Source: JACMLD01 sp033761915
Lineage (GTDB): Bacteria; Bacteroidota; Bacteroidia; Chitinophagales; Chitinophagaceae
Length of the DNA: 6,066 nucleotides
Reading direction: 5' to 3'
NCBI GenBank assembly: GCA_033761915.1
Contig: JANRMC010000025.1
Location: forward strand, 1 to 6,066
The translations under genes were made by a program, and so were the position numbers. Each line of letters opens with the position of its first letter. Position 1 is the stretch's first letter. Positions 1-5,697 of the stretch are shown in pieces. The notes beneath the pieces were generated by a model, which was given only the letters and a program-made list of their open reading frames with translations, was not told the origin of the DNA and searched no databases.

Positions 1-525
1 ACAGCCAGACAAACCAGTAAAGGGGTTGCTATTAACTGGCAATATCCGGCTTCATCTGCAATTTATAGTTTTGAAGTACAAGGTTCTTATAATAGCAGCG
101 AATACACAACAGTTGTCTCCGTTCCGGCAACTAATACAAGTATGTACGCAGTAACAGACCGCCAGTCTCCTGCAGAGGCGCTCTATTACCGTATAAAAGC
201 AATTGCAAAAAATGGAGAGGTGTTTTACAGTAAAACTGTTTTTGTAAACGCAACTATAGCCGGAAAAATTAATCTATCTGTTGTGCCCAACCCCGTATAC
301 AACGGAAGTTTTAATATAAACTATCGTGGCGCTTCAGTGGGGGTTTACCAATTACAGCTATTCAACAGTACTGGTTATTTGGTGGTTAAAAAAAGTATAA
401 CGGCCGGAGATGCCACTACTTTTAGTACAACAATCAATGTTAAAAATTTGCCGCCCGGTATCTACCATTTAAGTTTACTAAAGGATACAAAATTGGTTAG
501 CACATCACCTGTAGTAATACAATAA
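1..525 (+). CDS. Secreted protein with C-terminal T9SS sorting domain (5' end outside window)
   Basis: The frame is open from base 1 to the TAA at 523-525, giving 174 visible residues; the true start lies to the left. The first in-frame ATG (142) is internal, because the fold clearly begins before it. Visible residues about 8-85 resemble the fibronectin-III-like module common in these proteins (INWQY early, then LYYRIKAIAKNGEVFYSK near its end). The last 85 residues form a type A T9SS sorting domain, with the VVPNPVYNG signature, a central LQLFNSTGYLV strand and LPPGIYHLSL near the end. From family knowledge, such domains direct passage across the outer membrane through the type IX system, followed by cleavage and surface attachment or release. 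The enzymatic or adhesive part is not visible, so the function is unknown. The next gene starts 35 bases downstream with no terminator between, so co-transcription is likely. Confidence 0.9.
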   Translation, partial: TARQTSKGVAINWQYPASSAIYSFEVQGSYNSSEYTTVVSVPATNTSMYAVTDRQSPAEALYYRIKAIAKNGEVFYSKTVFVNATIAGKINLSVVPNPVYNGSFNINYRGASVGVYQLQLFNSTGYLVVKKSITAGDATTFSTTINVKNLPPGIYHLSLLKDTKLVSTSPVVIQ

Positions 526-560
526 AACGGAAAGTTCTTTTCACCTATATATTTAACCCT

Positions 561-2024
561 ATGCAACAACTACAACACAAGAAACTGGTTTACCTGCTAG
601 CAGCACTTTTAAGTGTGTGCCATGCAGGTGCACAAATTTGTACCAACAATACAGATACTGTATATGGATTGCTTTCAATCACTGCTTCCGGCTCCGGGCA
701 AATTGTAGGTATTAATATCTTAAACGGTGGAACCACTACCATTGGCAGCCCGGCCGCTACTTCGGCCAATGCTAATGGCGTGGGCTTTAGTTCTATGAAC
801 GGTAATTTTTATTTTTTTAATCAGTGCGGTGCTGGCACTACAGAGTTTGTTTCTTTTGATCCGCTCAGTGGTTTAAAAGTTTCATTAGCCATTCCATCAA
901 CACCGGCTATACCCGTTACCCAAAAACTCCGTTCCGGTACAATGAACCCAAGTGGTTTGGGTTATTATACCATACACCCCGGTGCTAATATGGCGCAGGG
1001 CTATCCCGTTACCGGCCCTGCTTTATTTTATTACAGCGTAGGGGCAAATGCGTGGACACTCATCACCCAATCTTTCCGGGATATTTCAGGGAATTCTGTT
1101 AATGAAATAAGAACCTACAATTCAGGAGACATGGCTTTTGATGGCAGTGGCAATCTCTGGATTCTTTCTTCTAATGCATCCAATTATGCGCTATACCGTA
1201 TCAATGCACCGGTGCCCACCACTGCTGTGGCCAGCGTAACCGTAGATACTGTAATTGCTGCCACACCCACACCTGCTGGTGTAAGTTTTACAGGTATTGC
1301 ATTTAACGCTTCCGGGCATTTGTATCTTTCTACCGGGTCTTATACAACCGCACCAGGGGTGGCTGGTAATAATCAGTTGTATGAAATGACATCTCCTGTG
1401 TTACCACTCACCAATATTGCTACCTTGCCCAATGGGTATGGAGACGATTTAACATCATGCGCAACGCCTACATTGGTTTTGCCTTTACAACAATTGCAGG
1501 TAACAGCCCTGCAGGTAAAAAATAAAGTACAAGTAGGCTGGAAGAATGCCAATGAAACAGGGGTCTATAAATACCAGGTACAGCATAGCCGGGATGCACT
1601 TAACTGGCAAACTATTAATGAAACTACGGCAGGCAACGCTTTTAAAAATACAGATGGTATTTATAGTTTTCTGCATGGCAATTATGCGGCGGTAACTAAT
1701 TATTACCGCATTGCTCAATTATCCGCATCTGGTAATACGCAATATTCTGCAATAAAAAAACTGGTTGCAAAATCAAGTTTATCGGTTAGCATAAGTCCAA
1801 ACCCGGCCAGTAATCTGGTAACGCTCAATTTTCAGAACAATACATCGGGCACTATATTTACCGCTTACCTGTATGATTATACCGGCAAACAGTTGCTTGC
1901 ACAACCAGTAAGCAGCAGCCAGGCAACTATCAATATCAGTTCATTCACTAAAGGGCAATATGTGTTACAATTGGTAAACAACCAGCAGCACACAGTGAAC
2001 GTTATTAAATTCACAAAGCAGTAA
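561..2024 (+). CDS. T9SS-exported protein, probable beta-propeller-like ectodomain plus FnIII-like module
   Basis: Complete at 487 residues. Residues 1-24 form a Sec signal peptide (basic QHKK, hydrophobic LVYLLAALL, AGA-Q cleavage site). LSVC at 17-20 is not a good lipobox because Val precedes Cys. Residues about 25-305 contain repeated Gly/Ser/Thr-rich strand segments (YGLLSI, NGVGFSSMNGNFYFF, GNLWILS, FNASGHLYLSTG), resembling the propeller-like ectodomains seen in Bacteroidota surface proteins; that fold is inference. Residues about 312-400 are an FnIII-like module (VQVGWKNANE, YKYQVQHSRD, NYYRIAQL). Residues about 408-487 are a type A T9SS sorting domain (SISPNPASN, YDYTGKQLL, FTKGQYVLQLVN). 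The product is probably a cell-surface or released protein, and no catalytic motif is evident. It follows another T9SS substrate by 35 bases and is closed by the hairpin at 2044-2077. Asp is coded by GAT in 9 of 11 cases, a useful background for comparison with the right end of the window. Confidence 0.92.
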   Translation: MQQLQHKKLVYLLAALLSVCHAGAQICTNNTDTVYGLLSITASGSGQIVGINILNGGTTTIGSPAATSANANGVGFSSMNGNFYFFNQCGAGTTEFVSFDPLSGLKVSLAIPSTPAIPVTQKLRSGTMNPSGLGYYTIHPGANMAQGYPVTGPALFYYSVGANAWTLITQSFRDISGNSVNEIRTYNSGDMAFDGSGNLWILSSNASNYALYRINAPVPTTAVASVTVDTVIAATPTPAGVSFTGIAFNASGHLYLSTGSYTTAPGVAGNNQLYEMTSPVLPLTNIATLPNGYGDDLTSCATPTLVLPLQQLQVTALQVKNKVQVGWKNANETGVYKYQVQHSRDALNWQTINETTAGNAFKNTDGIYSFLHGNYAAVTNYYRIAQLSASGNTQYSAIKKLVAKSSLSVSISPNPASNLVTLNFQNNTSGTIFTAYLYDYTGKQLLAQPVSSSQATINISSFTKGQYVLQLVNNQQHTVNVIKFTKQ

Positions 2025-2043
2025 TTATACGGTTGCAGTATTT

Positions 2044-2077
2044 AAAAAAGCTGGCTCATCAAGAGCCAGCTTTTTTT
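2044..2077 (+). terminator. Bidirectional rho-independent terminator
   Basis: A perfect 8-bp stem (GCTGGCTC at 2050-2057, GAGCCAGC at 2063-2070) closes a 5-base loop. It is flanked by six A on the left and seven T on the right, so the helix can extend and it can work on either strand. It sits 20 bases after the stop of the T9SS gene and lies between convergent transcription units, so it can also stop minus-strand transcripts running past the regulator gene. Confidence 0.93.
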
Positions 2078-2102
2078 ATGAATCAGTATTTATTTTTTAC
2101 CC

Positions 2103-2189
2103 GTGGTTGCAGCTAGGGCGTTTGTTTTAATTTACTTTTTCTAAAATATTTAATTGTTTTAGTAAGCTCTAAAACCAATGTGCAACCAC
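2103..2189. repeat. Widely spaced 9-bp inverted repeat in convergent intergenic region
   Basis: GTGGTTGCA at 2103-2111 is the exact reverse complement of TGCAACCAC at 2181-2189, with 69 AT-rich bases between. A second inverted pair, CTAAAA (2141-2146) and TTTTAG (2157-2162), is nested inside. It lies between the terminator and the 3' end of the minus-strand regulator. It could be an RNA fold at the tail of the minus-strand transcript or the remnant of a small mobile element. No protein-coding signal is seen here. Function unknown. Confidence 0.4.
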
Positions 2190-2247
2190 CACTCAGTAAA
2201 TTTTTTTGCAATTGGCAGCACTCTAGATACTATGATGAATGATGTTT

Positions 2248-2463
2248 TTAACCTTCTGCGTCATCTGTATATTCTAAAATATCTCCGGGCTGGCACTTAA
2301 GAATTTTACAAATTGTTTCTAAGGTGCTAAAGCGTATTGCTTTTGCTTTACCGGTTTTTAATATAGACAGGTTGGATAAAGTAAGGCCAACTTTTTCTGA
2401 CAGCTCGTTCAGCGACATTTTTCGCTTTGCCATCATTACATCTAAGTTTACAATTATAGGCAT
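2248..2463 (-). CDS. Small XRE/Cro-CI family regulator, YozG-like
   Basis: A 71-residue DNA-binding protein consisting almost only of a helix-turn-helix domain. The start chosen is the ATG at 2463 (MPIIVNLDVMMAKRKMS), which matches the usual beginning of this family. The frame stays open 96 bases further upstream to an ATG at 2559, but that extension (hydrophobic, then Cys/Asn/Arg-rich) is not family-like. Residues 17-35 (SLNELSEKVGLTLSNLSIL) form the first helices and recognition region. TGKAKAIRFSTLETICKIL and CQPGDILEY complete the compact five-helix fold. From family knowledge, these regulators are usually encoded beside a DUF2975 membrane protein, as here (upstream neighbour at 2640-3191). 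The gap to that gene is 176 bases, larger than usual. No good Bacteroidota promoter is seen directly upstream, so it is probably transcribed from the promoter at 3215-3243. The ligand and targets are not known. Confidence 0.9.
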   Translation of the reverse strand: MPIIVNLDVMMAKRKMSLNELSEKVGLTLSNLSILKTGKAKAIRFSTLETICKILKCQPGDILEYTDDAEG

Positions 2464-2639
2464 GGTATAAATACGGTTTCTGGTAAATGGACAATTAGAT
2501 TTCTTTATTTGTTGCCATAAAAATAAAAAGCTGAAGGGCGCCCCGAATGCGGTGCACAAATCCTATCGGGGTTTTCAACGATCAACGGCTGCTGCCATAA
2601 TATCTAATGTTTGGTACTATAGCAGTATAAACTGAACTT
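2464..2639 (-). other. Intra-operon spacer with GC-rich inverted repeat
   Basis: This 176-base spacer separates two genes that are normally tightly linked. It contains a palindromic GGGCGCCC (2536-2543), overlapping an inverted pair CCCCGA (2541-2546) and TCGGGG (2566-2571) with a 19-base loop, followed on the plus strand by TTTT. A second AT-rich inverted pair, TTTATTT (2504-2510) and AAATAAA (2521-2527), lies nearer the regulator start. The spacer could lower expression of the regulator by hairpin attenuation or RNA processing, or could be a small insertion. No coding or promoter signal is convincing. Confidence 0.4.
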
Positions 2640-3191
2640 TTAAACAGTTAGTTCACTTTCTTTTTGCAACTCACTTCCTTTTTTAAAAATCTGGCTGATA
2701 ACAAATAGTACCACAGCCATAAATAACCAAACATCGCCACCGTCAATATGCAATAAATGAACGTCTGGCATATTTATACCCTGCGTTTTTAACCAGGTGG
2801 CATAGCGTAAGCCCCAAATAGAAAAAAATCCGGCACCCAAACATAGCCAGGCAATTTTAATTACTATAATCGTAAGTTCTGGTCCAAATGGTTTTGCAAT
2901 ACTTAGCTTTTTATTGTAAAACATGGTTACAATAATATAAAATAGCAAGGCCTTCATAACAGCTGCAATAGACATTAAAACAGTTTGCACTATAAAATAT
3001 CCCTTGTCGTGTGCAATTAAGGCTGATAGGTCAGCGCCATTCCAAAAATATTTTGCAACCAGCGGTTTGTACAACACGTAAAGGGCATTAAAAATAACAC
3101 CACCGGCTTCAACGCAAAGCCCTAAAAAAATTATCCATGAAAGGACGTTTAATACATTTAAAATATGCTTTGTAGTAATTCTAATTTCCAT
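2640..3191 (-). CDS. DUF2975-family four-helix membrane protein
   Basis: A 183-residue integral inner-membrane protein. Four hydrophobic segments are visible at about residues 12-37, 66-90, 106-128 and 152-169. The tail, FKKGSELQKESELTV, is the strongest family signature: DUF2975 proteins typically end with an Ile/Phe-x-x-Gly-x-x-Leu-Gln-x-Glu-x-x-Leu-Thr pattern. The length is normal for the family. The biochemical role is unknown. Its conserved genetic partner is a short XRE regulator like the one at 2248-2463, and a common inference is that the membrane protein senses a signal or controls the regulator. The ATG at 3189-3191 lies 23 bases after a good Bacteroidota promoter. The gene is separated from the upstream hydrolase by 340 bases and so starts a new transcription unit. 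Confidence 0.88.
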   Translation of the reverse strand: MEIRITTKHILNVLNVLSWIIFLGLCVEAGGVIFNALYVLYKPLVAKYFWNGADLSALIAHDKGYFIVQTVLMSIAAVMKALLFYIIVTMFYNKKLSIAKPFGPELTIIVIKIAWLCLGAGFFSIWGLRYATWLKTQGINMPDVHLLHIDGGDVWLFMAVVLFVISQIFKKGSELQKESELTV

Positions 3192-3214
3192 TGCTATGTT
3201 TTTTTAGTAGAACT

Positions 3215-3243
3215 CAAAAGTATAAATATTTATTGAAAAACAA
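3215..3243 (-). promoter_or_regulatory. Bacteroidota-type promoter for the DUF2975-XRE unit
   Basis: On the minus strand, TTG (3243-3241) is followed after 18 bases by TACTTTTG (3222-3215), a full match to the Bacteroidota sigma-A -7 element TAnnTTTG with a normally spaced -33 TTG. The -7 box ends 23 bases before the ATG at 3191, leaving a short leader. This is the only promoter in the window with both boxes at the expected spacing. Confidence 0.7.
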
Positions 3244-3247
3244 TAAA
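3229..3247. promoter_or_regulatory. Candidate operator: 7-bp inverted repeat over the -33 region
   Basis: TTTATTG (3229-3235) and CAATAAA (3241-3247) form a perfect inverted repeat with a 5-base A-run between, centred on the -33 box of the DUF2975 promoter. A dimeric XRE protein bound here would block the polymerase, so autoregulation by the linked regulator is a reasonable inference. The arms are AT-rich in an AT-rich region, so chance cannot be excluded. Confidence 0.4.
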
Positions 3248-3359
3248 AATTTATATTAAATAGGGATATTTTTTATTTTTTTAAATTCAGGAATAAAACT
3301 GCCCTGGGTATGATACAGTTATAATTCAAATAGTCTCAGGTAAATGGAGCAGTAAGGCT

Positions 3360-3381
3360 AAATAGTTTATTTAAACTATTT
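3360..3381. repeat. Perfect 10-bp palindrome with 2-base centre
   Basis: AAATAGTTTA (3360-3369), TT, TAAACTATTT (3372-3381) is an uninterrupted palindrome. It lies in the 340-base gap between the hydrolase 3' end and the DUF2975 promoter, about 117 bases upstream of that promoter. It has no adjoining T-tract on either strand, so it is not a standard terminator. It could be a binding site for a dimeric regulator or an RNA stem in the hydrolase 3' untranslated region. Apart from this, the nearby hairpin at 3450-3491 and the promoter, I see nothing gene-like in 3192-3531. Confidence 0.5.
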
Positions 3382-3449
3382 CTTTGGCCAGAATAATTTT
3401 AAAAGAGGTTGTAAAGAATGAACTATATAAGCAGCTTTAGTTATGTTAA

Positions 3450-3491
3450 GGCCCTGTCCACATGTATTCTGTTTTTAAAACAGGGGAGGCC
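3450..3491 (-). other. Nested hairpin downstream of hydrolase gene, possible transcript end
   Basis: CTGTTTT (3469-3475), T, AAAACAG (3477-3483) is a perfect 7-bp inverted repeat. An alternative outer stem pairs CCCTGT (3452-3457) with ACAGGG (3480-3485), with GGCC at both ends (3450-3453 and 3488-3491). It begins about 40 bases after the hydrolase stop on the minus strand. There is no T-run after the stem, so it may protect or process the mRNA end rather than terminate by the classical mechanism. Confidence 0.35.
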
Positions 3492-3531
3492 TCATAGAAA
3501 AAGGGTTTTGTATGTCTTGATATGGATAGGA

Positions 3532-4407
3532 TTATTTTAAAAAATCTTCCAGTAAACCTAATATAATTTTAGTTTGCATCATCAGGCTTACGTGCCCTTG
3601 CGCAGGTACAATAGCCAATTGCGATTTTGGCATCGGTTCCATGTCTGCCGTAATACCTCCTCCCAGTAACTGATATGTTTTTACCAATTCAATTTTATCC
3701 AGCCCGTCATTGTCTCCAGATATAATTAATACAGGCGCTGTAATTTTTGCAATATTACCATCGCCCACATTAAAGGGCTCTTCTGCAAAATCAAACATCT
3801 GTTTTAAAAAACTTCTCCATTTGGTTTTATCCGGGGCTGTAGCATCGTAAGTGGTTTTCAGCGGCGTGTCGTCAAAAAGTTCTGGTTTAAAATCTTTAAA
3901 AGCGCCATTTACAATTGGCAGCCAGCCAGCCGTTTTGTAAGTAGAAGAAATAATAACCAGTTTTCTCAATCGTTTGGGGCATTGCACGGCAAACTGGTAT
4001 GCAACAGATCCTCCCATGCTGTAACCAGCCACATCGGCACTGTCTATTTTTAAAAAATCCATCAGCTCTTTTACATCATTTGCCAAAGTAACAATGTCCA
4101 GTTTCCTTTCAGCATATGGCGAGTGCCCATGCCCCTGCATTTCAATGGCAATTACTTTTCTGTTTTTCGACAATTCAGGTAATAATTCAGCCCAGTTCAT
4201 TTCAATATTGTAAAAAGCACCATGCAGTAAAATAATAGGTTGCCCTTTGCCATAAACTTCATAGTAAATTTTAGTGCCGCTAACCGGTGCGTACCCGCTT
4301 GCAGCAGGTTTCATCGTCTGCCCCTTGCCAGGCAATGTTGTAAAAAGGAGTGCTGCTATCATTACTGCAAGTTTGCCAGCAATAAGCCTTCTGAATATAC
4401 TATTCAT
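3532..4407 (-). CDS. Exported alpha/beta-hydrolase
   Basis: A 291-residue serine hydrolase of the alpha/beta fold, in the broad COG0596-like group. Residues 1-30 are a Sec signal peptide or N-terminal anchor (FRRLIAGKLAV then MIAALLFTTLPGKGQ), so the enzyme should act in the periplasm or at the inner membrane. The mature domain shows the expected order: LLHGAF at 60-65 (HG supplies the oxyanion hole), EMQGHGHS at 89-96, nucleophile elbow GYSMGG at 128-133 with Ser130, GDND at 231-234 with Asp234 the likely acid, and GHVS at 271-274 with His272. The triad is therefore intact. A short helical cap lies about residues 160-215. The substrate cannot be told from sequence: carboxylesterase, lactonase or similar activities are all possible. 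The ATG at 4407 is chosen because it gives the full signal peptide. It stands alone, 407 bases from the next gene upstream and 340 from the next downstream. Asp codon use is mixed (7 GAC, 10 GAT). Confidence 0.9.
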   Translation of the reverse strand: MNSIFRRLIAGKLAVMIAALLFTTLPGKGQTMKPAASGYAPVSGTKIYYEVYGKGQPIILLHGAFYNIEMNWAELLPELSKNRKVIAIEMQGHGHSPYAERKLDIVTLANDVKELMDFLKIDSADVAGYSMGGSVAYQFAVQCPKRLRKLVIISSTYKTAGWLPIVNGAFKDFKPELFDDTPLKTTYDATAPDKTKWRSFLKQMFDFAEEPFNVGDGNIAKITAPVLIISGDNDGLDKIELVKTYQLLGGGITADMEPMPKSQLAIVPAQGHVSLMMQTKIILGLLEDFLK

Positions 4408-4672
4408 ACAATGTGTTTAAATGTTATTGAAAATACAAAGATTCATTCATTTTCATATTTTAAAGTATCCCCCGGTTAAAGAGTGGTATTTTTTGTTACC
4501 GGCAGTTGTTTTTCATGGCGGCATCCTTGCCACGCTCGGTTCACCGGCAACGCTTTAGGTAGCTTTATTTCTTTAGCAATTAGCGGCACTTGTAAATAGC
4601 AGGCATTTAATATCAATGGAAACGTTGGCGCATAAATAGGCGCTCATAAGCTTTGCAGGTCTTTTGGGCAGG
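4408..4672. other. Non-coding region upstream of hydrolase
   Basis: This is the hydrolase-proximal part of a 407-base gap. It holds only weak structure: a 5-bp inverted pair CCGGT (4472-4476) and ACCGG (4498-4502), a short GGCA-TCCT-TGCC hairpin near 4520, and GGCGC twice around 4627-4643. No credible reading frame or complete promoter is found. AATCTTTG on the minus strand (4443-4436) is one base off the -7 consensus but has no -33 TTG. The rest of the gap is the repeat element described at 4673-4820. Confidence 0.5.
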
Positions 4673-4820
4673 TTGCAAAAGTTGTGTAAGTAAATGAAAA
4701 TGTTTTTATTAAGGCACAAGCGTGATGCTTGCGCCAGCGGGGGCCCGAGCCGCTGCTGATATTTGCAGATAGCTGATGTTACATTGTCCAGCCCTGCTTT
4801 TGCAAATACTTTTGTTAGGC
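4673..4820 (-). repeat. attC-like element, copy A (3' side of the 219-residue gene)
   Basis: Read on the minus strand, this element starts at the 3' end of the 219-residue gene with GCCTAAC (4820-4814), which fits the integron R'' core RYYYAAC and contains the gene's stop codon. Inverted arms TTGCAAAAG (4673-4681) and CTTTTGCAA (4797-4805) enclose a structured centre. That centre holds a hairpin GGCaCAAGC/GCTTGcGCC (4713-4735) directly followed by CAGCGG/CCGCTG (4735-4740, 4750-4755). The block 4744-4794 aligns without gaps to 5617-5667 in copy B (39/51 identical by hand count). No clear GTTRRRY core closes the far end on the minus strand, so this copy may be degenerate or the last in the array. 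The left limit is set by the inverted arm and is approximate. Confidence 0.65.
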
Positions 4821-4828
4821 ACAGTTAT
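4814..4828 (+). repeat. Left copy of inverted 15-base sequence bracketing the 219-residue gene
   Basis: This sequence starts with GTTAGGCACA and matches the reverse complement of 5492-5506 at 14 of 15 positions. The stop codon of the 219-residue gene (4817-4815 on the minus strand) lies inside it. GTTAGGC fits the attC core GTTRRRY on this strand. Confidence 0.75.
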
Positions 4829-5474
4829 TATAATCTTCAATTAGTTTGTCGAAGCTAACATTGTCTGTCTCTAAATGTCCAGCAGCACCAACTTTGCTCA
4901 TATAATTCCATTTGGCTTTTTTGTCAATGGTCAGTGGTTTGATGCGGTCACTCAGTGGATAAACTTGTCTACCAAAGAGTTTAAAGAAATTGTCCTCATA
5001 GATTTCGAAGTCAAGACAAGGAAATTTCTTACGCAAGTTATAGTCATAGTCCCACAGATAAAGAACTTTGTCAATGTCATATTCAATTATGAATAAATCT
5101 CCTTCATCTTCATATTCCTTGGCAATCGCAATTCTTTTTGCATTGATTAGGCAAGTGTCAACTGTCCCTTTGTCAATAGTGGCATTTAGGTTTTGTAAAA
5201 AGTCCTTCTGCTTTTTCCTCATTTTATAGATTTCGTAAGGTGTGAAAACAATAAAGGCAAATGAAAGAACAGCAAGTGTCCCGAAAAGAAAAGTCCAGAA
5301 GCTGTCTGGGATTAGTGTCGTTATATAAGTTAACCCTGCTCCTAAAAGTCCTGCAATAATAAAGTGATAGAATTTTATTTTACCGCCGCCTTCTTTTTCT
5401 TTTTGAGTTTTCAGAGTCTTCAAAAGACGCAGTTCGTCGGGATAAAAATTCCTTGTCTTAAAATGGATGTCCAT
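4815..5474 (-). CDS. Orphan membrane protein, probable gene-cassette cargo
   Basis: I do not recognise this 219-residue protein. Residues 1-34 are charged and rich in Lys and Glu (KTLKTQKEKEGGGKIKF). Two hydrophobic segments follow at about 35-55 (HFIIAGLLGAGLTYITTLI) and 60-80 (WTFLFGTLAVLSFAFIVF), then a basic stretch YKMRKKQK. A soluble domain of about 130 residues rich in acidic and aromatic residues follows (EYDIDKVLYLWDYDYN, CLDFEIYEDNFF). The topology suggests a hairpin anchor with a cytoplasmic domain. The ATG at 5474 is the only good start and sits 17 bases inside the right 15-base inverted flank. The stop lies inside the left flank, so the gene fills the unit with almost no spare DNA, as in integron cassettes. 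No promoter with the Bacteroidota consensus is seen upstream. Asp is coded by GAC in 16 of 19 cases, unlike the hydrolase and T9SS genes, which suggests transfer. Confidence 0.8.
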   Translation of the reverse strand: MDIHFKTRNFYPDELRLLKTLKTQKEKEGGGKIKFYHFIIAGLLGAGLTYITTLIPDSFWTFLFGTLAVLSFAFIVFTPYEIYKMRKKQKDFLQNLNATIDKGTVDTCLINAKRIAIAKEYEDEGDLFIIEYDIDKVLYLWDYDYNLRKKFPCLDFEIYEDNFFKLFGRQVYPLSDRIKPLTIDKKAKWNYMSKVGAAGHLETDNVSFDKLIEDYNNCA

Positions 5475-5491
5475 ACTTGAAGGGTGTCGAT

Positions 5492-5506
5492 ATAATTGTG
5501 CCTAAC
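5492..5506 (-). repeat. Right copy of inverted 15-base sequence bracketing the 219-residue gene
   Basis: This is the reverse-complement partner of 4814-4828 (14/15 match). It ends in GTGCCTAAC on the plus strand, so on the minus strand the gene's leader begins GTTAGGCACA. It is also the terminal core of repeat element copy B. Confidence 0.75.
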
Positions 5507-5693
5507 GAGCAGGGCTTTATGCAGGTTGGGAATTAGTATTCCGTCCGCCGACAACTGCTGCTGATTGAAAATATGAAGTTAAATTTAAGAACTAAAGTTG
5601 AGATTTATTCGTCCAGCCCGAACCGCAGCTTGGATTTGCAATTGGCAGATTTTACAATGTCGAGCCCAACTTGCATAAAACCCTATGTTGGCA
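5498..5693 (-). repeat. attC-like element, copy B (between the two orphan genes)
   Basis: This element fills the gap between two minus-strand orphan genes. The terminal arms are strongly complementary: 5511-5530 (AGGGCTTTATGCAGGTTGGG) pairs with 5665-5684 (CCCAACTTGCATAAAACCCT) at 18 of 20 positions. Outside them, TGCCTAAC (5499-5506) pairs with GTTGGCA (5687-5693) except for one extra base. On the minus strand it runs from TGCCAAC, four bases after the upstream gene's stop, to GTTAGGC at the start of the next gene. That is the R''-to-R' order of an integron attC site, although TGCCAAC fits RYYYAAC only partly. Block 5617-5667 is homologous to 4744-4794 in copy A. At about 196 bases it is longer than the 57-141 usual for attC. 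No promoter is found within it. Confidence 0.7.
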
Positions 5694-5697
5694 GCAG

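Noticed and set aside
548..555. TATATTTA upstream of the complete T9SS gene as a -7 box
   Set aside because: It lies only five bases from the ATG and lacks a -33 TTG; read-through from the preceding gene is more likely.
577..620. Lipoprotein signal (LSVC) in the complete T9SS protein
   Set aside because: Val directly before Cys does not fit the lipobox, and a good AGA-Q signal peptidase I site follows.
1485..1718. Minus-strand frame of 77 residues inside the T9SS gene
   Set aside because: It lies opposite the FnIII-like module, with no regulatory signal or domain-like features.
2205..2218. Exact 14-base match TTTGCAATTGGCAG with 5635-5648 in repeat copy B
   Set aside because: The match does not extend on either side and an AT-rich 14-mer could recur by chance; not enough to call a third repeat copy.
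2464..2559. N-terminal extension of the XRE regulator from an upstream ATG (2559)
   Set aside because: The extra 32 residues are not typical of the family, while the ATG at 2463 gives the standard N-terminus; the extension also overlaps the GC-rich inverted repeat.
4436..4443. Possible -7 promoter element AATCTTTG for the hydrolase
   Set aside because: It has one mismatch to TAnnTTTG and there is no TTG at the expected -33 distance; too weak to call.
4240..4479. Plus-strand frame of 79 residues antisense to the hydrolase start
   Set aside because: It is Cys-rich and runs opposite a clear signal peptide and alpha/beta-hydrolase sequence; a shadow of that gene.
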